Assembly (NCBI RefSeq): GCF_001679645.1
Contig: NZ_LRUN01000014.1
Span: 84,543 to 148,542 of the forward strand
DNA: 64,000 nucleotides
Direction of reading: 5' to 3'
Source of the DNA: Pseudomonas bananamidigenes
GTDB lineage: Bacteria; Pseudomonadota; Gammaproteobacteria; Pseudomonadales; Pseudomonadaceae
This document shows, piece after piece, positions 42,664 through 51,968 of this stretch. Made by a program: the position numbers and the translations under genes. The stretch's first letter is position 1, and each line of letters opens with the position of its first letter. A model generated the notes under the pieces. That model saw only the letters and a program-made list of their open reading frames with translations. It did not search any database and was not told the origin of the DNA.

Positions 42664-45600
42664 ATGCCTGAAGCTGTCACTTCTGCGCGCTTCACACTGC
42701 AAATCCCCGCCGTTCCCCACGACTTCAAGGTATTGTCTTTCGAAGGTTCCGAGGCCGTCAGTACGCTTTATGCCATCAAGGTTGAGCTCGTCAGCGAACG
42801 CCATGATCTCGACATGGAAACGTTGCTCGCTCATTCGGCATTCCTGCGTTTCGGTCTGGATGGCGAAGGGATACACGGGCGTATCGAAGAAGTGCAGGTG
42901 GGCGAGTCGGGAAAACGCCTGGCGCATTATTGCCTGACGCTGGTTCCAACCCTTCATTACCTGCAGTTCAGTCAGGACCAGAGGATTTTCCAGAACCTGA
43001 CTGTCCCGCAGATCATCACCCACGTACTCAAACGGCACGGCATCCTCACCGACGCCTTCATGTTCCATGTGCAGCCCCAGCCACCACGGGAGTACTGCAC
43101 GCAATATGGCGAAACGGATTTCGAGTTCATCCAGCGCCTGTGTGCCGAAGACGGCATCGCATGGCACCACCGGCACTCGGTGGAGAGACACCTGCTGGTG
43201 TTCACCGATGACACGGTGTTTCTGCCAACACTGCCTGCCACGCCCTACCGACGTGACAGCGCCATGGTGGCGGAACACCCGGTGGTCCGCCGGTTTTCCT
43301 GGCAGGCCCGGACGCGCACCAGCCGCGTCACACGTCGCGACTACGATCCAAAACGCCCTCATCTTTCGCTCGAGAGCCGCTTTGTTGCCGAGTTCACGCC
43401 CCGACTCGAGGATTATCGATATCCGCTGGCGATAGAGAACGAAAAACGCGGCAAACAACTGGCCCGCCAGGCCCTGGAACGTCATCGCGCCGATTATGAA
43501 ACGGCTGAAGGTGACAGCGACCAGCCTGCCTTGCGTTGTGGCCACCTGTTCGAACTGACCGGGCATCCCCGCAAGCGACACAACGGACTGTGGCAATTAC
43601 TTGAAGTCCGGCACACCGGACGACAGCCTCAAGTGCTGGAGGAGTACGCCACCCACGAACCGTCCTCCACAGACGATTTTACTCAGGGTTATCGCAACAG
43701 TTTTCGCGCCATGCCTGCCGAGGTGATTTTCCGCCCGCCACTGCCAGCGCGCCGACCTGCGCTGGTGAGCCAGACCGCCCGGGTGACAGGACCGAAAGGC
43801 GAAGAGATCTACTGCGATGAATTCGGTCGCGTGAAGATTGAACTCCACTGGGACAGGGCCGGGCTCGACAGCGAACGCAGCAGTTGCTGGGTCCGGGTGT
43901 CGTCCGGCTGGGCCGGCAATGGTTTTGGTGCCGTCACCCTGCCCCGCGTCGGGATGGAAGTGGTGGTGACCTTTCTGGAAGGCAATCCCGACCAGCCGCT
44001 GATTACCGGTTGCGTGGTCAACAAGCTCACACCCGCACCGTACAGACTTCCTGAACACAAGACCCGAACCGTGCTGCGCAGTCGCAGCTCGCCCGACACC
44101 GGCGGCTACAACGAACTGACACTTGAAGACCGCGCCGGACTGGAACTGATCTACCTGCGCGCCCAGCGCGACATGCAGCGGCAGATTCTCAATGACAGCC
44201 GGCTGGAAGTCGGGCGTGATCGATGGGAAAGCATCAACGGCAACAGCCAGACGACTGCCGGCAAGGTCATCACGGTCGAGGCGGGTCAGCAGGTACAGAT
44301 CAAGGCCGGCGCGAATGTGCTGCTGGATGCGGGCGCCAGCATCACGCTGAGAGCGGGCGGTCATCACATCGTGATCGACGAGGGCGGAATCTTCAGCAGC
44401 AGCGAGATAGTGACGGGCGGTAAATCATCCGCTGGCAACGCCACTGAGTCTCCGGCGACCGACAGGTCGGGCGCCCTGGCAGCAAGACCGACGGCAGCCT
44501 CCACTGAGGAGCTTGAGGACGGCGAACTCGAGGAAGAGGAGGAAGAGGTCGAACTGGAGGAGGAAACCCCTGCCGGGATTACGTTGCGCATTGGTGTGTT
44601 TTTCGATGGGACGGGGAACAACAAGGCCAACAGCGAAACGGTCGCGGCTTGCTATGCGCCAGATGCCAATCTGGCTGAAGCAGCCGAAGAGATTCAGAAG
44701 CACTGCGCCACTTATGGCTATGACGGAAATGGCAACTCGCCGGATAACAGTTACGGGAATGATGTGAGCAACATTGTGCGGTTGCATGAGCTGTATACGG
44801 ACCATGCCTTCGAGGTATTACCGGAGAAAACGAAGCAGGCTTCCTTGCGCGTATACATCGAAGGCATCGGTACAACCGCTGACGGAGGCGATTCACTTTA
44901 CGCACAGGCAACCGGAAGAGGTGAAACGGGTGTCGTGGCTCGTGTGGAGCAGAGCCCTGAAAAAATCATGGATCAAATGCGAACACTGATTAAAAACAAC
45001 CCTAACGCGCTAATAGAAAGAATCGAGTTCGATATTTTCGGCTTCAGTCGAGGCGCCGCCGCTGCACGGCACTTCGCAAACGAGGTTCTCAAAGGCAAGC
45101 GCAGCATTCTCGCAAAGGCCCTGCCAGCGGGCTCTCCATTCTTAGCCAGTAGCTTTGACTGGGATCCACAATCGAGTATCGGCATCAATTTCATTGGCCT
45201 GTTTGATACCGTCGCGGCAATCGCCAATCCATGGTTGCTCGACTTCACAGGCGCCAACAGCAGAAATCCCGGGCTGGACTTGAAGCTGCCGGAAGGTTGC
45301 GCCAGCAAAGTGGTGCACCTGGTGGCTCGTGATGAATATCGCGAGAACTTTGCCCTTAACAGCCTGGGTGAGATTGATCTGGTATTACCCGGCGCCCACT
45401 CGGATCTGGGAGGTGGTTATCTGCCCAGAGCCAGGGAGAAACTTCTGTTGAGCAGTCCGGTCACCAGCACCATTAGCCGAAGCCACGAAGCGACCCGTAG
45501 CGCAGCTTATGTCGCTGCCGAAAAGGAGGCGTTTGCCTGGTATACGAAAGGCGTCATCGAAGATGACGCTCCAGGCAATCAACTGCGGGTTGCACTCTGG

Positions 45601-46020
45601 GAAACCCCTGTAATTCAACGATTGGAAAGGGGCAGATCCACACCGGATCCCCAGAAGCGGGTTTATGCTGCGGCCATGATTGAACGCCCGGTACACGGTG
45701 AGTTGTCGCTGGTGTATCTACGCATCATGCGTGAGCTTGCGGTAAGAGCCGGTGTGCCGATCAAGTTGATTCCCGACAGGCCAGCGCTAAATTTGCCCGC
45801 AGAGTTAATACCCATCCACAAAAAACTTCAGGCTTACGCCTTGGGTGAGTCATCTGTTGAAGGGCTGACTATCAAAGAACGGGCTTTGTTACGCAGTCGC
45901 TATATCCATCTTTCTGCGCACTGGAACGCAGCCAAAGATTTCAACAACAGCGACTGGAGCGTTGTTTTTATCAACCGCCCAACAAAAAACAAACAACGAG
46001 TGGTGCACCCCCATGAATAA
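42664..46020 (+). CDS. vgrG: evolved VgrG fused to a DUF2235 (Tle1-type) phospholipase
   Basis: 1,118 residues. The first ~590 form a standard VgrG (RFTLQIPAVPHDFKVLSFEGSEAVS; RVKIELHWDRAGL; WVRVSSGWAGNGFGAVTLPRVG). A strongly acidic linker (about 613-635) leads into a DUF2235 alpha/beta-hydrolase starting ITLRIGVFFDGTGNN. The lipase box GFSRG is at 793-797. The likely triad is S795, D848 (GLFDTVAAI) and H912 (PGAHSDLGGGY), the same pattern as the Tle1 family. The enzyme should cleave membrane phospholipids of target cells after injection. The last 8 bases overlap the next gene. Transcribed away from the main operon. Confidence 0.93.
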   Translation: MPEAVTSARFTLQIPAVPHDFKVLSFEGSEAVSTLYAIKVELVSERHDLDMETLLAHSAFLRFGLDGEGIHGRIEEVQVGESGKRLAHYCLTLVPTLHYLQFSQDQRIFQNLTVPQIITHVLKRHGILTDAFMFHVQPQPPREYCTQYGETDFEFIQRLCAEDGIAWHHRHSVERHLLVFTDDTVFLPTLPATPYRRDSAMVAEHPVVRRFSWQARTRTSRVTRRDYDPKRPHLSLESRFVAEFTPRLEDYRYPLAIENEKRGKQLARQALERHRADYETAEGDSDQPALRCGHLFELTGHPRKRHNGLWQLLEVRHTGRQPQVLEEYATHEPSSTDDFTQGYRNSFRAMPAEVIFRPPLPARRPALVSQTARVTGPKGEEIYCDEFGRVKIELHWDRAGLDSERSSCWVRVSSGWAGNGFGAVTLPRVGMEVVVTFLEGNPDQPLITGCVVNKLTPAPYRLPEHKTRTVLRSRSSPDTGGYNELTLEDRAGLELIYLRAQRDMQRQILNDSRLEVGRDRWESINGNSQTTAGKVITVEAGQQVQIKAGANVLLDAGASITLRAGGHHIVIDEGGIFSSSEIVTGGKSSAGNATESPATDRSGALAARPTAASTEELEDGELEEEEEEVELEEETPAGITLRIGVFFDGTGNNKANSETVAACYAPDANLAEAAEEIQKHCATYGYDGNGNSPDNSYGNDVSNIVRLHELYTDHAFEVLPEKTKQASLRVYIEGIGTTADGGDSLYAQATGRGETGVVARVEQSPEKIMDQMRTLIKNNPNALIERIEFDIFGFSRGAAAARHFANEVLKGKRSILAKALPAGSPFLASSFDWDPQSSIGINFIGLFDTVAAIANPWLLDFTGANSRNPGLDLKLPEGCASKVVHLVARDEYRENFALNSLGEIDLVLPGAHSDLGGGYLPRAREKLLLSSPVTSTISRSHEATRSAAYVAAEKEAFAWYTKGVIEDDAPGNQLRVALWETPVIQRLERGRSTPDPQKRVYAAAMIERPVHGELSLVYLRIMRELAVRAGVPIKLIPDRPALNLPAELIPIHKKLQAYALGESSVEGLTIKERALLRSRYIHLSAHWNAAKDFNNSDWSVVFINRPTKNKQRVVHPHE

Positions 46021-46684
46021 ATTCACTCGGCCCAACAAAAAACATACGGGGTTCGTCTTCGGATTACTGTTGGTGCTTTGCACTCAAAGTCATGCACAAC
46101 CGATCACCAAACGGCCCTGGTACCTCGGCTTCGGAGCACCCGCCTACATGGAGGTCTGGATTGAAACGGCCGACGTGGTGGATATCCGTGAACGTGTGTT
46201 CAAACGCGCCGGTGCCGGGATTGCCTCGGTAAACACCCCCGCCGACAACAAAGGCAAGCCCGCAGGCTGGCCTGACAGCCCCGGCAGCGGCGCCGGACGT
46301 GACGTCACCGGTGCCGATCTTCCCCGCTTGATCTATGTGCGATGGCAATCACTGGCTGAGCCTCAAACTTATGAGGTCTACATTGTTATTCCCGAGGCCG
46401 CGCGGGAAATCATGCGCAAACCGGAAAAGGCTTTTTGCAGACTGGATGGCAAATGGATCACAGACTACCGCGACCGTATAGGTATTGGCTTGGCTCCCGG
46501 CGGCATTGCCAAGGTCTGGCTGGGGGCGCCTTGTCTCAAGTCTGTCGAGATTGCTCGGGTTGAAGGGAGCATCGTCAAGCAGGGGCCGTATCAAGGGAAA
46601 AATGAAGGACGCTACGCGCTACCTCTTTCACCCGAATCCAAAACCTACATCGAAAAATACGGCATCCCCTTCGGAAGCTGGTAA
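46013..46684 (+). CDS. periplasmic DUF2931-like protein, probable immunity to the VgrG-lipase
   Basis: 223 residues from the ATG at 46013, overlapping the fusion's stop codon by 8 bases. A signal peptide (GFVFGLLLVLCTQSHAQ) targets it to the periplasm. The mature sequence (WYLGFGAPAYMEVWIETADVVD ... LPRLIYVRWQSLAEPQTYEVYIVIPEAAREIM) resembles DUF2931 proteins, frequent partners of Tle1-type lipases in Pseudomonas. Coupling to the lipase and export support an immunity role. Assignment is by resemblance. Confidence 0.75.
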   Translation: MNKFTRPNKKHTGFVFGLLLVLCTQSHAQPITKRPWYLGFGAPAYMEVWIETADVVDIRERVFKRAGAGIASVNTPADNKGKPAGWPDSPGSGAGRDVTGADLPRLIYVRWQSLAEPQTYEVYIVIPEAAREIMRKPEKAFCRLDGKWITDYRDRIGIGLAPGGIAKVWLGAPCLKSVEIARVEGSIVKQGPYQGKNEGRYALPLSPESKTYIEKYGIPFGSW

Positions 46685-46697
46685 GGAGCAACAACTC

Positions 46698-47051
46698 ATG
46701 GAATTGAAACCCCTGTTTCTCACGGCCCTGCTGTTACTGCCTGCTACCGAGGTGTCCGCAGATACTCGGTCGCTGGAAGGACATTATGTTCTGCAAGGCG
46801 CCATGGAGATGGGCGCGGAACTGCTGCTGCGCAAGGACGGAACCTTTGACGCAGGCGTGGCATATGGCAGCGCTGACGGTTTTGCAAAAGGTACATGGCA
46901 CGTAGAAAACAGCACGTTGACGCTGAAAAGCGAAACCAAACCATCTTCCAGTAACGATTTATCCGCTTTGTTTGAGGATCTGCAACTCGCCATCGAGCCC
47001 AATTGTCTGGCGGTGGACTTCGGCAACGGCAAAGCTTGTTTTCGGAAATAG
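46698..47051 (+). CDS. small secreted protein, third gene of the VgrG-lipase operon
   Basis: 117 residues from the ATG at 46698, with ribosome site TAAGGAGC; a longer in-frame start lies inside the previous gene and is unlikely. Signal peptide FLTALLLLPATEVSADT. The mature part (LEGHYVLQGAMEMGAELLLRKDGTFDAGVAYGSADGFAKGTWHVENSTLTL) looks like a small beta-barrel. It has two cysteines. Function unknown: it may be a second immunity protein or an unrelated envelope protein. A strong terminator follows at 47062-47100. Confidence 0.72.
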   Translation: MELKPLFLTALLLLPATEVSADTRSLEGHYVLQGAMEMGAELLLRKDGTFDAGVAYGSADGFAKGTWHVENSTLTLKSETKPSSSNDLSALFEDLQLAIEPNCLAVDFGNGKACFRK

Positions 47052-47061
47052 CCACGCCAAC

Positions 47062-47100
47062 AAAAACGGGCATCCGACCGCAATCGGTATGCCCGTTTTT
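47062..47100. terminator. bidirectional terminator between the lipase operon and hupB
   Basis: Perfect 12-bp stem AAAAACGGGCAT / ATGCCCGTTTTT around a 15-base loop. The A and T runs on both sides make it functional in both directions, so it can end the plus-strand lipase operon and the minus-strand hupB transcript. Confidence 0.85.
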
Positions 47101-47131
47101 TATGCCGCTCACCCGCCATGCGGGTGGTGGA

Positions 47132-47407
47132 TCACGGATTGACGCTGTCTTTCAACGACTTGCCCGGCTTGAACGCTACGGTGTTGCTGGCCTTGATCTT
47201 GACGGGTTCACCGGTTTGCGGGTTTTTACCGGTGCGGGCGCCGCGATGGCGTTGCAGGAAGGTGCCGAAGCCGACGAGCGTGACGCTGTCCTTGCGGTGC
47301 AGGGCGCCGGTGATTTCTTCGAGGACGGCGTTGAGAACGCGGTTGGCCTGCTCTTTGGTCAGATCCGCTTTTTCAGCGATTGCAGCGGCGAGTTCTGGTT
47401 TACGCAT
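47132..47407 (-). CDS. hupA: HU-family DNA-binding protein
   Basis: 91 residues, standard HU length. The motif GFGTFLQRHRGARTGKNPQTGEPVKIKAS contains the conserved beta-arm with RNPQTG (here KNPQTG) and the following proline that intercalates DNA. HU bends DNA and compacts the nucleoid. It lies directly after the T6SS insertion and before rubB. In P. aeruginosa the equivalent HU gene is next to the rubredoxin reductase gene. The exact paralogue name (hupA/hupB/hupN) cannot be decided here. Confidence 0.93.
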   Translation of the reverse strand: MRKPELAAAIAEKADLTKEQANRVLNAVLEEITGALHRKDSVTLVGFGTFLQRHRGARTGKNPQTGEPVKIKASNTVAFKPGKSLKDSVNP

Positions 47408-47478
47408 TAGTGAAGCCCCTTTGAGTCGGTTTTTTGTTGTTATGTCCGTGCTGTTCTCGTTGGAACAGCGCCCAAGGC

Positions 47479-47500
47479 GCCGCAGGCTCTACTCTGCGGC
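47479..47500. other. hairpin between rubB and the HU gene
   Basis: GCCGCAG-GCTCTACT-CTGCGGC, 7-bp perfect arms, in the 192-bp gap upstream of the HU gene and downstream of rubB. It could end the rubB transcript or fold in the HU leader. Confidence 0.35.
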
Positions 47501-47599
47501 AGACGGGAGTGAGAATGGCACGCGGATACGGGCGGCGCCAGTCTCCCCGCGACCTTTGTAGGGGCAAAAGCGGGGTGATTCCGACAGAACGACCGGTAT

Positions 47600-48748
47600 T
47601 TACGCCAGCAAGGCCGGAAGCTGTTTGTTCAGGGCGAGTTTTTCCATCACCGCGGCACCGGTCAGCGCATAACCGAGCAATTGCCCTTCGGCGTCGTGGC
47701 ACAGCGCCTTGACGTCGGCGCCCTGCCCTTCGACCGTCCAGACACCTTCGCGGCCCCGTGGCGGCGGTGAAACCACCAGCGGGCAGACCGGGGTTTTCAC
47801 GGTGATCGGCATCGGCCCGTAGTTCACCGCTGTCGGGTTGCCGGCCAGGGTCTGTGCCAGCGCTCGCGCACAACTCATGAGGGGCATGACGTACAGAAGA
47901 TTCAGCCCGTCGACCTCGGCGCAGTCGCCCAAGGCATAGATATTGGCGTGTGAAGTTTGCAGGTGACGGTCGACCATCACGCCGCGATTGGTCTGGATGC
48001 CGGCAGCCGCTGCCAGATCGATCCGTGGGCGCAGGCCGATGGCCGACACCACCACATCGCACGCAATCACCTGACCATCGGAAAGATGCGCTTCCAGACC
48101 ATCGGCAACCTTCTGCAAACGGGTCAGCACCGGGCCGAGGTGGAAACGCGCGCCGAGGCTTTCCAGCCCGGCCTGCACCGCTGCCGCAGCGGACGGGTGC
48201 AGCAGGGTCGGCATCACCTGCTCGCACGGCGCAACCAGTTGCACTTCGTAGCCGCCAAGGATCAGGTCATTGGCGAATTCGCAGCCGATCAGGCCGGCAC
48301 CGAGCAACAGCACTCGACGTTTGCCCTCCGCTGCGGCACGAAAGCGTGCGTAGTCTTCCAGATCGTTGATCGGGAACACCAGGTCGCCGCCATCGCCCTC
48401 GATCGGCACACGCACGGTTTCCGCGCCCCAGGCGAGGATCAGGTCGCGATAGTTCACCGCTTCCTCTGCGATCCACAGACGCTTGTGGCCCGGGTCGATG
48501 CCGCTGATACGGGTATGGGTGCGGATCTCGGCCTTCAATTGCTCGGCCATGGCGCCCGGTTCGGCCATGCTCAGGCCGTCGGCATCCTTGTTCTTGCCGA
48601 AACCGGTGGACAGCATCGGCTTGGAGTAGGAACGACCGTCATCGGCGGTAATCAGCAGCAGCGGGGTTTCGCCATCGAGTTTGCGAAACTCGCGGGCCAG
48701 GTTGTAGCCCGCCAGCCCGGTGCCGACGATCACGACAGGTGCACTCAT
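47600..48748 (-). CDS. rubB: rubredoxin reductase, FAD/NADH dependent
   Basis: 382 residues, pyridine nucleotide-disulphide oxidoreductase fold. FAD-binding [15 protein letters not shown] at the start, NAD-binding [17 protein letters not shown] in the middle, and the second FAD motif [13 protein letters not shown] near the end. It passes electrons from NADH to rubredoxin, which serves alkane hydroxylase or oxidative-stress reactions. The rubredoxin gene is 24 bp upstream in the same direction. Confidence 0.93.
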   Translation of the reverse strand: MSAPVVIVGTGLAGYNLAREFRKLDGETPLLLITADDGRSYSKPMLSTGFGKNKDADGLSMAEPGAMAEQLKAEIRTHTRISGIDPGHKRLWIAEEAVNYRDLILAWGAETVRVPIEGDGGDLVFPINDLEDYARFRAAAEGKRRVLLLGAGLIGCEFANDLILGGYEVQLVAPCEQVMPTLLHPSAAAAVQAGLESLGARFHLGPVLTRLQKVADGLEAHLSDGQVIACDVVVSAIGLRPRIDLAAAAGIQTNRGVMVDRHLQTSHANIYALGDCAEVDGLNLLYVMPLMSCARALAQTLAGNPTAVNYGPMPITVKTPVCPLVVSPPPRGREGVWTVEGQGADVKALCHDAEGQLLGYALTGAAVMEKLALNKQLPALLA

Positions 48749-48772
48749 TTCCTACTCCTTCAGTATTGGGTC

Positions 48773-48940
48773 TCAGGCGATTTCGATCATTTCGAAGTCC
48801 ATCTTGCCGACGCCGCAGTCCGGGCACAGCCAGTCTTGCGGCACGTCTTCCCAGCGAGTGCCCGGCGCAATGCCGTCATCCGGCCAACCCTCGGCTTCGT
48901 TGTAGATCAGGCCACAGACGATGCATTGCCACTTCTTCAT
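48773..48940 (-). CDS. rubA: rubredoxin
   Basis: 55 residues, normal rubredoxin size. Two knuckles bind iron: [13 protein letters not shown] (CxxC) and LCPDCGVGK (CxxCG). The rest ([18 protein letters not shown]) is the classic rubredoxin core. It carries single electrons from RubB. P. aeruginosa has two rubredoxin genes here (rubA1 and rubA2); only one is visible in this window. It was found by reading the minus strand between rubB and ubiC. Confidence 0.95.
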   Translation of the reverse strand: MKKWQCIVCGLIYNEAEGWPDDGIAPGTRWEDVPQDWLCPDCGVGKMDFEMIEIA

Positions 48941-49139
48941 TCAGGTATTTCCTCAGGATTCAGGCGGTGTGCGGCGCGGACGGTCGATGGTGCAGCGTTG
49001 CCGTCCGGCTCAGGGCGTTTTGTACTGATCGAACCGGCCGGATGCAAGCCTGTTCGGCGCAACGGCGCGGCGGATCAATCAAACTCGCGGCTCGCCATGG
49101 TAAGCTCGCCGCCTCTTTCGCTGCCAATAATGACTCATT

Positions 49140-49691
49140 GTGCAACACTCAAACGCCCCGCTGTGGCGCCTGCGAAGCCACCTCGATCCCCTCCCCGACA
49201 CATCCACCCTCGACTGGCTGTTCGACGAAGGCTCCCTGACCCGACGCCTGACCCGCCTGTCCGATGACGGCTTCAGCGTCACGCCGCTGTTCGAAGGCTG
49301 GCAGACCCTGCGCGACGACGAGTGCGCGGCGCTGGAACTGGCTGAAGGCAGCGAAGGCTGGGTACGCGAGGTCTATCTGCGCGGTCATGGCGAAGCCTGG
49401 GTGTTCGCCCGCAGCGTGGCCTCGCGCGGCGCCTTGCAGGGCGACGGCCTGCATATGGATGAACTGGGCAGCCGCTCCCTGGGCGAACTGCTGTTCTGCG
49501 ATCACGCCTTCCAGCGTCAGGCCATCGAAGTCTGTGACTATCCTGAGCGATGGCTGCCCGAAGCCGCTCGCGCTTCAGGATTGTGGGGGCGCCGTTCGCG
49601 TTTCGACCGTGGTGCGCTGAGCGTGCTGGTGGCAGAGATTTTCCTGCCGGCCCTGTGGAATGCCGTCCGCGCCCGTCCGGAGAATTGCTGA
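49140..49691 (+). CDS. ubiC: chorismate lyase UbiC
   Basis: 183 residues from a GTG at 49140. Conserved features: an early '[14 protein letters not shown]' helix, [18 protein letters not shown] around the active-site Arg, and C-terminal '[25 protein letters not shown]'. UbiC removes pyruvate from chorismate to give 4-hydroxybenzoate, the first step of ubiquinone synthesis in the cytoplasm. Its stop overlaps the ubiA start (TGATG), so the two are coupled. Confidence 0.94.
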   Translation: MQHSNAPLWRLRSHLDPLPDTSTLDWLFDEGSLTRRLTRLSDDGFSVTPLFEGWQTLRDDECAALELAEGSEGWVREVYLRGHGEAWVFARSVASRGALQGDGLHMDELGSRSLGELLFCDHAFQRQAIEVCDYPERWLPEAARASGLWGRRSRFDRGALSVLVAEIFLPALWNAVRARPENC

Positions 49692-50581
49692 TGTATCAGA
49701 GCCTGCTCAAATCCCTGAACCGCCTGAATCCCCGGGCCTGGGATTTCATTCAACTGACCCGCATGGACAAGCCGATCGGCATCTACCTGCTGCTGTGGCC
49801 GACGCTCTGGGCGTTATGGATCGCCGGTAAAGGTTCGCCCTCGCTGGCCAACATCGTGATTTTCGTCCTCGGCGTGGTGCTGACCCGTGCCGGTGGCTGT
49901 GTGATCAATGACTGGGCCGACCGCAAGGTCGACGGCCATGTGAAACGCACCGCCGAACGCCCGCTGGCCGCCGGGCGGATCAGCTCGAAAGAGGCGCTGG
50001 TGTTCTTCGCCCTGCTGATGGGCGTGAGCTTCCTGCTGGTGCTGTGCACCAACGCCGCGACGATCTGGCTGTCGCTGGGTGGCCTGGCGCTGGCGTTCAC
50101 TTATCCGTTCATGAAGCGCTACACCTATTACCCGCAAGTGGTGCTGGGCGCGGCGTTTTCCTGGGGCATGCCGATGGCGTTCACCGCCGAGACCGGCGAG
50201 CTGCCGGCGTCGGCCTGGCTGCTGTGGATCGCCAATCTGCTGTGGACGGTGGGCTACGACACCTATTACGCGATGACCGACCGTGACGATGACCTGAAGA
50301 TCGGCGTGAAATCCACGGCGATCCTGTTCGGCGAGGCGGATCGGGTGATCATCCTGACGTTGCAGGCACTGTCGCTGGGCTGCCTGCTGCTGGCCGGGTC
50401 GAGATTCGAGCTGGGGATCTGGTTCCACCTCGGCCTGCTGGTGGCGGCCGGGTGCTATGCGTGGGAGTTCTGGTACACCCGCGATCGCGACCGGATGCGC
50501 TGCTTCAAGGCATTTCTGCACAACCATTGGGCGGGGATGGCGATTTTCGTCGGGATCGTGCTGGATTACGCGTTGCGCTGA
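49691..50581 (+). CDS. ubiA: 4-hydroxybenzoate polyprenyltransferase UbiA
   Basis: 296 residues from the ATG at 49691. An integral membrane protein with about eight helices. The two aspartate-rich motifs that bind prenyl diphosphate and Mg2+ are NDWADRKVD (first) and [19 protein letters not shown] (second). It attaches the polyprenyl chain to 4-hydroxybenzoate from UbiC. The conserved ubiC-ubiA operon of gammaproteobacteria. Confidence 0.96.
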   Translation: MYQSLLKSLNRLNPRAWDFIQLTRMDKPIGIYLLLWPTLWALWIAGKGSPSLANIVIFVLGVVLTRAGGCVINDWADRKVDGHVKRTAERPLAAGRISSKEALVFFALLMGVSFLLVLCTNAATIWLSLGGLALAFTYPFMKRYTYYPQVVLGAAFSWGMPMAFTAETGELPASAWLLWIANLLWTVGYDTYYAMTDRDDDLKIGVKSTAILFGEADRVIILTLQALSLGCLLLAGSRFELGIWFHLGLLVAAGCYAWEFWYTRDRDRMRCFKAFLHNHWAGMAIFVGIVLDYALR

Positions 50582-50590
50582 CTCACAAAA

Positions 50591-50696
50591 CTGTGGGAGC
50601 GAGCTTGCTCCGGGCGGCGATCCGACGAAAGCGTTGGGTCAGTTACCACATAGACTGACTGAAAAGACGCCTTCGCGAGCAAGCTCGCTCCCACAG
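50591..50696. repeat. REP-type inverted pair downstream of ubiA
   Basis: CTGTGGGAGCGAGCTTGCTC (from 50591) and its inverse GCGAGCAAGCTCGCTCCCACAG (ending 50696). The same element as at 914-1005. It lies between convergent ubiA and the secreted-repeat gene and probably ends transcripts from both sides. Confidence 0.75.
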
Positions 50697-50705
50697 GAGG
50701 GGCTC

Positions 50706-51089
50706 TTATTTGTGCTCGTGAACCACGTGCCACGCATCCATCTTGCCGTCGCCCATCATGTCACCCGGCTTGGTGTCCATCTTGAAGGTATACAGCGGTT
50801 TGCCGTCGTAGGCGTACTGCATCTTGCCGTCATCGCGCTTGATCACCGTCCATTTGCCTTCGGCCTTGGCGCCTGCGGGAGCCATCATCGGCGGCCAGTT
50901 CTCGGCGCATTTGTCATTGCACATCGACTTGCCGCCAGCGTCCTTGTCGAACGTGTAAACGGTCATGCCTTTGTGATCGACCATCATGCCGTCTTTCATC
51001 ATGGCCGGTTCAGCCGCCATCGCCAGTCCCGGCAGCGTCAGCGCGGCGGTCATCAGCAGGGCTTTGAAGGAAGCAGTCATTTGAGTCAT
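50706..51089 (-). CDS. secreted protein with Lipoprotein_15-type repeats
   Basis: 127 residues with a signal peptide (FKALLMTAALTLPGLAMAAEP). Two copies of a short repeat are visible: DHKGMTVYTFDKD and DGKPLYTFKMDTK, the pattern of the COG4315/PF03640 family of predicted periplasmic proteins. A CNDKCAENWPP segment between them is also typical. Function unknown. It is divergent from phoB with about 150 bp between them that include the Pho box. Confidence 0.85.
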   Translation of the reverse strand: MTQMTASFKALLMTAALTLPGLAMAAEPAMMKDGMMVDHKGMTVYTFDKDAGGKSMCNDKCAENWPPMMAPAGAKAEGKWTVIKRDDGKMQYAYDGKPLYTFKMDTKPGDMMGDGKMDAWHVVHEHK

Positions 51090-51169
51090 GGAAACCTTCT
51101 TTTGTGGTTGTCAGGATTCGGACTTAGAGCTTAGTCCAGGATTTGCACAATCGCCGCCGGACTAAAATA

Positions 51170-51203
51170 CTGTCACACGACTGCAATAATTCCGTTATCT
51201 AAT
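51170..51203 (+). promoter_or_regulatory. PhoB box and -10 of phoB
   Basis: CTGTCAC-ACGA-CTGCAAT (51170-51187) fits the PhoB box (two 7-mers CTGTCAT separated by 4 bp), 11 of 14 consensus bases. Exactly 10 bp later comes TCTAAT (51198-51203), close to the -10 consensus. PhoB replaces the -35 contact at such promoters, so phoBR is probably autoactivated. The predicted start lies about 30 bp before the ATG. Confidence 0.8.
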
Positions 51204-51240
51204 GCGGCGCAAGACAGTTAAATGACAAGAGGATTAAGGC

Positions 51241-51930
51241 ATGGTTGGCAGGAGCATTCTGATCGTCGACGACGAAGCGCCCATTCGCGAAATGATCGCC
51301 GTTGCGTTGGAAATGGCCGGCTATGACTGCCTCGAGGCAGAGAACTCGCAGCAAGCCCACGCCATCATCGTCGACCGCAAGCCGGACCTGATCCTGCTCG
51401 ACTGGATGCTGCCGGGCACCTCCGGCATCGAGCTGGCCCGTCGCCTCAAGCGTGACGAACTGACCGGGGACATCCCGATCATCATGCTCACCGCCAAGGG
51501 TGAAGAGGACAACAAGATCCAGGGCCTGGAAGTCGGCGCCGACGACTACATCACCAAACCGTTTTCCCCACGCGAACTGGTAGCACGCCTGAAGGCCGTG
51601 CTGCGTCGCGCCGGCCCGACCGATGGCGAAGCGCCAATCGAAGTCGGCGGCCTGCTGCTCGATCCGATCAGCCACCGCGTGACCATCGACGGCCGTCCGG
51701 CCGAGATGGGCCCGACCGAATACCGGCTGCTGCAATTCTTCATGACCCACCAGGAACGTGCCTATACCCGTGGCCAGTTGCTGGACCAGGTCTGGGGCGG
51801 CAACGTCTATGTTGAAGAGCGCACCGTCGACGTGCACATCCGGCGCCTGCGCAAGGCCCTCGGCGATGCTTACGAAAATCTGGTACAAACCGTGCGCGGC
51901 ACTGGCTATCGGTTCTCCACCAAGGCCTGA
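51241..51930 (+). CDS. phoB: phosphate response regulator PhoB
   Basis: 229 residues, OmpR/PhoB family. The receiver domain has acidic pocket D10/D11, phosphorylation site D54 ([10 protein letters not shown]), and the switch residues T83/K105 region ([10 protein letters not shown] ... [14 protein letters not shown]). The C-terminal winged helix includes '[35 protein letters not shown]'. Phosphorylated PhoB activates the Pho regulon under phosphate starvation. A Pho box in its own promoter and two others in this window support this. phoR follows 38 bp later. Confidence 0.98.
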   Translation: MVGRSILIVDDEAPIREMIAVALEMAGYDCLEAENSQQAHAIIVDRKPDLILLDWMLPGTSGIELARRLKRDELTGDIPIIMLTAKGEEDNKIQGLEVGADDYITKPFSPRELVARLKAVLRRAGPTDGEAPIEVGGLLLDPISHRVTIDGRPAEMGPTEYRLLQFFMTHQERAYTRGQLLDQVWGGNVYVEERTVDVHIRRLRKALGDAYENLVQTVRGTGYRFSTKA

Positions 51931-51968
51931 GCCGACCGCCAGACTCGCTGACAAGGACCGTATTTCCC

